Shown piece after piece: positions 6,451 to 10,452 of a DNA stretch of 10,452 nt. The translations under genes and the position numbers were made by a program. This stretch comes from Lachnospiraceae bacterium UBA1251 (GTDB lineage Bacteria > Bacillota > Clostridia > Lachnospirales > Lachnospiraceae): contig DBVZ01000033.1 of NCBI GenBank assembly GCA_002308255.1, positions 25,128 through 35,579 of the forward strand, given 5' to 3'. Every line of letters begins with the position of its first letter. Position 1 is the first letter of the stretch. Below the pieces are notes generated by a model. That model did not search any database. It was not told where the DNA came from and saw only the letters and a program-made list of their open reading frames with translations.

Positions 6451-7494
6451 TTACTGAGCGGAAACGTCCTCCGTTTTTTCTCCCTCCTCGGGAAGAGCCA
6501 CATCCTTTGCCGCTTCCTGCAGCGCCGCGAAAAGCGCGGCCTGTTCCACTACCGGAGCGTCCGGCTCATCTTCTTCCTCTTCTTCGTCCTCTTCATCCTC
6601 CCAGTCCTCGGAGATGATCTTCGGTATGGCTTTCACATAATAGAAGTATTCATCATCCTCGAAGGTCAGATGTTCCGTCTTCGCATAATCCACATGGTGA
6701 ATAAAGAAGAGAAAAACATAGGCAAACACGACGGCGATCAGCGTCCCGACGATCATGCGCGTCAGATCCATCTTAAGGCCCAGTGTCGAATTGCTGACCA
6801 GGGACATCACGATAAACATGATTCCGCCCGCCAGAACGGAAATCTCATAGGTATAATCCGCCTGCAGCTTCCGTATGGCGTAAACGATGATCACAACAGC
6901 GGCTGCCGAAAAAATGCTGACCACGATATTGTGATTTTCAAGCATTGCGTCAAGAATGACCTTCAGGCGGTCCGTATACTCTGTCTTTTCAATAGCGCCC
7001 AGCGCAGCCGCATTGTCTCCGAGGGCATGGATGTAATAATGGACAACGATGCCGGGCCACAGCGCGGCAATACATCCCGGGTTTCTCTTCAGTCCGCAGC
7101 AGACAGGGATCAGGGCAGGAATCCCCGCCGTGATCGAGATCGGCATGAGGATCGCTTCGATCGCGTCATCGGGAACGAACGAGACAAACATAATATAAAG
7201 AAGCAGAAGCAGCAGCGCCGTAAAAATCAGGATCTCGATCCCGAGGGAATACGAGTTTCCCATGATCACGACCGCCGCGAGAAGTACGAGCGCTTTTGAG
7301 CTCATGATCGAAGCGATCAGCGCCATGATCAGGATAACGAACATATTGGAGAACAGCGGATTATAACCGATCTCCCTGTTGATCAGAAGGAAAACGAATA
7401 CCGCGAGCAAGAATTTGCCGCATACATTCAGTATTCCGGAAAACTGTCCGTAAAATGACTGTAATCTCTCTCTGCATGCTACTAAAAAAGACAT
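6451..7494 (-). CDS. Uncharacterised polytopic membrane protein with acidic cytoplasmic tail
   Basis: I do not recognise a named domain family. The 347-residue protein has about eight or nine hydrophobic helices (near 21-38, 48-63, 66-79, 84-107, 113-133, 140-157, 188-207, 216-234 and 246-265). The first 20 residues are polar and carry a slight positive charge. After the last helix comes an aromatic-acidic segment, LTFEDDEYFYYVKAIPKI (276-293), then a strongly acidic run (296-311, nearly all Asp/Glu) and an Ala/Glu-rich end. The membrane part contains CCGLKRNPGC (132-141). The start ATG at 7494 has GGGGGAA about 6-8 nt upstream, and the preceding gene ends 23 bp before it. Placement just upstream of cdaA suggests a link to envelope or ion homeostasis, but that is association only. 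Transporter-like annotations would be guesses, because no ATPase or substrate-binding partner is present. Confidence 0.82.
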   Translation of the reverse strand: MSFLVACRERLQSFYGQFSGILNVCGKFLLAVFVFLLINREIGYNPLFSNMFVILIMALIASIMSSKALVLLAAVVIMGNSYSLGIEILIFTALLLLLLYIMFVSFVPDDAIEAILMPISITAGIPALIPVCCGLKRNPGCIAALWPGIVVHYYIHALGDNAAALGAIEKTEYTDRLKVILDAMLENHNIVVSIFSAAAVVIIVYAIRKLQADYTYEISVLAGGIMFIVMSLVSNSTLGLKMDLTRMIVGTLIAVVFAYVFLFFIHHVDYAKTEHLTFEDDEYFYYVKAIPKIISEDWEDEEDEEEEEDEPDAPVVEQAALFAALQEAAKDVALPEEGEKTEDVSAQ

Positions 7495-7517
7495 TTTTTG
7501 TTCCCCCGGTGCGGCCG

Positions 7518-7919
7518 TCAGCTTTCCCGGTCCTCCCTCTGATAGATTTTATCGATCTTGCGGATATTCTCTTCATAGACCCGCTTCATTTTCTTCGCAT
7601 TGTGGTAGCGCACCGACCAGACAATGTAGGTGACGCCCAGATAAAACCCCACAAAAATGATATAGCCGATCACAATCTCCGCTCCGAGGATCTTATAATT
7701 GATCCTCCCCAGATTATCCATAAGAAAATCCATGGACACAAGACCGACAAACATAAGAAGGATCCCGTATCCGATCGTCATCTGAATAAACTTGCCGATC
7801 ATGGCAAGCGCTATATAGTCATTTCTGTAATAATTTGCGATCTTAAGAGCTTTCCGCTGACGCGGCGTATCCTGCTTCGCCATGCGGATCATGAGGCCGA
7901 GCCGCTCTTCATTGACCAT
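7518..7919 (-). CDS. Uncharacterised small membrane protein
   Basis: A 133-residue protein of unrecognised family. A charged, soluble N-terminus (about 1-38, rich in Arg and Lys) is followed by two hydrophobic stretches (about 41-62 and 78-102) and a charged, probably helical C-terminus (NAKKMKRVYEENIRKIDKIY, about 107-126). Both ends are therefore likely cytoplasmic. The ATG at 7919 has a full AAGGAG (7930-7935) 10 nt upstream and a good promoter just before it, so it is the first gene of its unit and well supported as a real gene. It is followed after 23 bp by the 347-residue membrane protein, and the pair may form one complex. No function can be assigned from the sequence. Confidence 0.8.
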   Translation of the reverse strand: MVNEERLGLMIRMAKQDTPRQRKALKIANYYRNDYIALAMIGKFIQMTIGYGILLMFVGLVSMDFLMDNLGRINYKILGAEIVIGYIIFVGFYLGVTYIVWSVRYHNAKKMKRVYEENIRKIDKIYQREDRES

Positions 7920-7952
7920 ACGGACTGTTCTCCTTACTCATAGTTGCTCTAT

Positions 7953-7981
7953 ATTGTACCACGAAAGGCAGTAAGATGCAA
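7953..7981 (-). promoter_or_regulatory. Probable sigma-A-type promoter of the membrane-pair/cdaA unit
   Basis: On the minus strand TTGCAT (7976-7981) and TACAAT (7953-7958) are exactly 17 bp apart, and TG one base before the -10 (TGGTACAAT) makes it an extended -10. Transcription would start near 7946, about 27 nt before the ATG at 7919, leaving room only for the AAGGAG site and no riboswitch. It lies in the 76-bp gap after the ComF gene. No terminator hairpin is visible in that gap, so read-through from recD2-comF is also possible. Confidence 0.65.
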
Positions 7982-7995
7982 ACCGAAACACAACC

Positions 7996-8745
7996 TCATC
8001 TGTCATCTCCCGTTCCGACCGTGACAATGACCACCCTCGCCGCACCGGCGGCAAAACACGCCTCCGCGCAGGCATCCGCGGTCGCCCCGGTCGTATAGAT
8101 ATCATCAATAAGGCACAGGCTTTTTCCCGCGATCGGACTTCTGCCGTTCACCCGGAAGGCACCGCTGAGGTTCTTCCTGCGCTCCCCGGTGTCAAGAGCT
8201 TTCATGGCGGCTGTTCCGCGCGTTCTGACCAGAACGTCTTTCAGAACGGGGATTCCGGTATACTGACCGATCCTCACGGCAAGAACTTCCGCCTGGTTAA
8301 AGCCCCGCATTCTCTTTTTCTTCCGGTGCATGGGAACCGGAATCAGGTATTGCGTATGATTCATTCTCAAAAAAGCCTCTGCCTCACGTGCCGTCAGAAG
8401 TCCCAGCATATCCGCGTATTCCTTTTTTCCCCGGAATTTCATCGCAAGGATCGCGTCGCGGATCACTCCGTCGTAAACAAAGGCTCCGAAACCGGCATTG
8501 AACCGGTGCGGCGTTTCCGCACAGTCGCTGCACAGACGCTCTCCCGGATCTGTCGGCTTGCCGCATTTTGCGCACCGGTGTCCGGTGATGCGCTGAATCT
8601 TTCCGATGCACTCCGGATGGATTTTCTGTCCGACAGGCATCGCTTCCCCGCACAGAGGGCAGCGGGGCGGATAGAGTACATCAAGGAGAAGGGAGAACGC
8701 TTTTCTTCTCCCCTCCTCTCCAAAAGGCAGTATTTTGCTGACCAT
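7996..8745 (-). CDS. comFC: ComF family protein (ComFC-like phosphoribosyltransferase fold)
   Basis: A 249-residue protein of the ComFC/GntX family, needed for DNA uptake in naturally competent bacteria but kept widely in non-competent ones. The N-terminus has a double zinc-binding region: CPLC (Cys29, Cys32) with HPEC (43-46), then CAKC (58-61) and CSDC (72-75). The body is a type I phosphoribosyltransferase fold with the family signature VPMHRKKKRMRGFNQAE (137-153) and the PRPP-binding loop LCLIDDIYTTGAT (210-222). The start is ATG 8745, with AAGAGG (8751-8756) 5 nt upstream; the open frame extends to 8904 but that part overlaps recD2 and adds 53 residues unlike the family. It follows recD2 after 26 bp and is presumably co-transcribed with it. 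Confidence 0.94.
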   Translation of the reverse strand: MVSKILPFGEEGRRKAFSLLLDVLYPPRCPLCGEAMPVGQKIHPECIGKIQRITGHRCAKCGKPTDPGERLCSDCAETPHRFNAGFGAFVYDGVIRDAILAMKFRGKKEYADMLGLLTAREAEAFLRMNHTQYLIPVPMHRKKKRMRGFNQAEVLAVRIGQYTGIPVLKDVLVRTRGTAAMKALDTGERRKNLSGAFRVNGRSPIAGKSLCLIDDIYTTGATADACAEACFAAGAARVVIVTVGTGDDR

Positions 8746-8771
8746 GTTTTCCTCTTGAGATTCCGGAAAGA

Positions 8772-10452
8772 TCAGGAACCGATCTTTTCCGACACCGAAT
8801 GGATCTCCAGAATTCTTTCTTTTAAAGACGTGTAGCGGATCTGTTCCGTCACATTGCCCGCCATGCTGCTCACAACTTCCTGTCTGCCGAGTATGACGAC
8901 GCATTTCCGTGCTCTCGTGACTGCCGTATACAGAAGATTTCTCGTCATGAGAAGCTGGGGCCCGCCAAGGAGCGGCAGCAGAACCGCAGGATACTCGCTT
9001 CCCTGTGACTTATGGATGGTCACCGCGTATGCCAGCTCCAGCTCATTCATCTGTTCCGCCGTATATTCTGCGGTGCGTCCCTCGTCAAAGGTGACCGTCA
9101 TCGTATTGGAATAGGAATCGATGGAAGTGACCGTTCCCAAATCTCCGTTGAACACGCCGTTCCCGCGGAACACGGGAATGCCGTATTTCCCGCGGATCTC
9201 CCATTCGAGCTGATAGTCGTTTTTGATCTGCATGACCTTGTCCCCGACGCGGAACAGGAATTCTCCGTACTCTTTTTCCTCTTTTTCCGGAGAAGGCGGA
9301 TTCAGGTATTCCTGCAGGATCCTGTTCAGCCGCTCCACGCCCAGCATTCCCTTTCGCATCGGCGTGAGGACCTGAATATCAAAAGGAGAAGCATCCACAT
9401 AGGAAGGAAGCTTATCCCGGATCAGCGTGATCATGTTGCTGATGATCCTGTTCGCATCGTCTCTGGGAAGGAAAAAGAAATCTCTGCTCTTATTGTCGAG
9501 AACAGGCTCCTGCCCGCGGTTGATGCGGTGCGCGTTGACGACGATATCGCTTGTTTCCGCCTGCCGGAAAATACGCGTCAGCCGGACTGTCGGAAAAACA
9601 CCCGCGTCGATCACATCCCTGAGGACCCTGCCCGGGCCGACGGAAGGAAGCTGATCGACGTCTCCGACGAGGACAAGCCGCGTTCCCGGCGTCAGAGCAC
9701 GCAGAAGGGCATTCATGAGGGAAATGTCGACCATCGACATCTCGTCGATCATGACGACATCCGCTTCCAGAGGGTTCAGCGCATTGCGCGCAAACTGGAA
9801 CCCTCCCTCATCACCGTCTCCGATCGCTCCGATCTCAAGCAGGCGGTGGATCGTGGACGCTTCGTAACCGGTGGCTTCCGTCATTCGCCGCGCCGCGCGC
9901 CCGGTCGGTGCCGCAAGCAGCACATCCGAGCCGATACTTTCGAAATAGCGGAGGATCTCATTGACGACCGTCGTTTTTCCCGTTCCCGGACCGCCTGTGA
10001 TCACGGTAACGCCGTATCTTGCCGCATACCGGATCGCCCGGAGCTGTTCCTCCTCCAGATCGATGACCGCGCGGTCCGTCAGAGAGCGGATCCTCTCTTC
10101 GACGTCCTCATCATCCTCCCCGCAGAGAATGTTCAGGTCACAGAGCATTCTCGCGGTTTCCGCCTCCAGATAATAATAGCGGGCGTGATAGACGTGAAGC
10201 TCTCTGTTTTCTCCTCTGCCCAGAATCACTTTGCGCTCCGCCGCCAGATTTCCGATCTGCGCTCCGATCAGTTCTTCGGGAAGCTCCAGCAGTTCCGCTG
10301 TCTTCGACAGGACATCCTTCTCCGGCAGGAAAACGCTTCCTTCCTGTGCGGTCTGCGTCAGCACGTACAGAACCGCGCTCCGGATCCTGTATTCCGCATC
10401 CGCGCGGATGCCGATCCGGGAAGCGATCTCATCGGCGGTCCTGAACCCGAGG
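8772..10452 (-). CDS. recD2: RecD2 superfamily 1B DNA helicase, 5'-truncated by window edge
   Basis: 559 codons are visible and the frame stays open to the right edge; about 180-230 N-terminal residues are missing compared with usual RecD2 (YrrC) proteins. Numbering from the first whole codon, the fragment begins inside the helix-hairpin-helix region typical of RecD2 (LGFRTADEIASRIGI). Helicase motifs follow in order: Walker A GGPGTGKTT (153-161), Walker B MIDEMSMVD (234-242), motif III LVGDVDQLPSVGPGR (261-275), motif IV LTRIFRQAE (291-299), then VTIHKSQGSEYPAV (477-490) and the arginine motif YTAVTRARK (508-516). RecD2 is a 5'-3' helicase that acts in DNA repair and replication-fork maintenance independently of RecBC. 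GTG at 10364 is an internal codon, not the start, because homologous sequence continues upstream of it. Confidence 0.96.
   Translation of the reverse strand, partial: LGFRTADEIASRIGIRADAEYRIRSAVLYVLTQTAQEGSVFLPEKDVLSKTAELLELPEELIGAQIGNLAAERKVILGRGENRELHVYHARYYYLEAETARMLCDLNILCGEDDEDVEERIRSLTDRAVIDLEEEQLRAIRYAARYGVTVITGGPGTGKTTVVNEILRYFESIGSDVLLAAPTGRAARRMTEATGYEASTIHRLLEIGAIGDGDEGGFQFARNALNPLEADVVMIDEMSMVDISLMNALLRALTPGTRLVLVGDVDQLPSVGPGRVLRDVIDAGVFPTVRLTRIFRQAETSDIVVNAHRINRGQEPVLDNKSRDFFFLPRDDANRIISNMITLIRDKLPSYVDASPFDIQVLTPMRKGMLGVERLNRILQEYLNPPSPEKEEKEYGEFLFRVGDKVMQIKNDYQLEWEIRGKYGIPVFRGNGVFNGDLGTVTSIDSYSNTMTVTFDEGRTAEYTAEQMNELELAYAVTIHKSQGSEYPAVLLPLLGGPQLLMTRNLLYTAVTRARKCVVILGRQEVVSSMAGNVTEQIRYTSLKERILEIHSVSEKIGS

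Noticed and set aside
6569-6602. TTC/TCC-rich repeat tract on the plus strand
   Set aside because: It is the codon-level trace of the Glu/Asp-rich tail of the 347-residue protein, with mixed codons rather than a perfect repeat; no evidence of a phase-variable tract.
6394-7299. 301-codon open frame on the plus strand
   Set aside because: Antisense to the 347-residue membrane protein. The minus-strand reading has regular hydrophobic helices and a ribosome site; this one is His/Asp/Arg-rich without either.
7920-7995. Search for a c-di-AMP (ydaO-type) or other riboswitch before the operon
   Set aside because: The gap is only 76 bp and is used by a promoter with a leader of about 27 nt, too short for a riboswitch; no conserved elements were seen.
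8746-8904. Longer ComF start at 8904
   Set aside because: It would overlap recD2 by over 130 bp and adds residues unlike the family, whereas ATG 8745 has a well-spaced AAGAGG.

Overview
The window looks like chromosomal DNA from a low-to-mid GC Gram-positive bacterium (Bacillota, class Clostridia; a Lachnospiraceae-like genome is the best guess). The evidence is a YbbR/CdaR protein next to the CdaA-type diadenylate cyclase, a RecD2-type helicase without RecBC, a ComF protein, strong purine-rich ribosome binding sites, use of TTG as a start, and overall gene style. The assignment is by recognition of protein families, not by a search. Coding density is very high. Ten of the eleven genes are supported on the minus or plus strand by family motifs or by well-placed start signals, and all but one lie on the minus strand. 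The eleventh, a short membrane protein, rests on its own promoter, ribosome binding site and context.

Reading the minus strand from right to left: (1) a 5'-truncated RecD2 helicase (8772-10452) followed after 26 bp by a ComF phosphoribosyltransferase-like protein (7996-8745). (2) A promoter at 7953-7981 opens a unit of six genes: two uncharacterised membrane proteins (133 and 347 residues), the c-di-AMP synthase CdaA, its regulator CdaR (YbbR), a divergent HPr-like protein and a D-Ala-D-Ala carboxypeptidase. Several junctions overlap (CdaA/CdaR by 20 bp, HPr/carboxypeptidase by ATGA), so this is probably one long operon joining c-di-AMP signalling, a phosphocarrier-like protein and peptidoglycan trimming. 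The glmM gene that usually follows cdaR is absent here. (3) A GC-rich hairpin at 2351-2375 separates this operon from a convergent plus-strand gene, a WbqC-family protein (1629-2327). (4) wbqC is transcribed away from a minus-strand ATP-grasp ligase (332-1555), which overlaps a GtrB/ArnC-like polyprenyl-phosphate glycosyltransferase (1-338, cut by the window edge). The 73-bp divergent gap seems to hold two promoters whose -10 boxes occupy nearly the same bases.

The left third is therefore probably the edge of a surface-glycan or modified-sugar locus, and the centre is a cell-envelope homeostasis operon. No RNA genes, insertion sequences, phage genes, CRISPR arrays or attachment sites were seen. 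There is no gene-free stretch longer than about 90 bases. The points most worth a second look are the make-up of the cdaA operon, the HPr-like protein with altered active-site loop and a CxxC motif, and the paired membrane proteins of unknown function upstream of cdaA.
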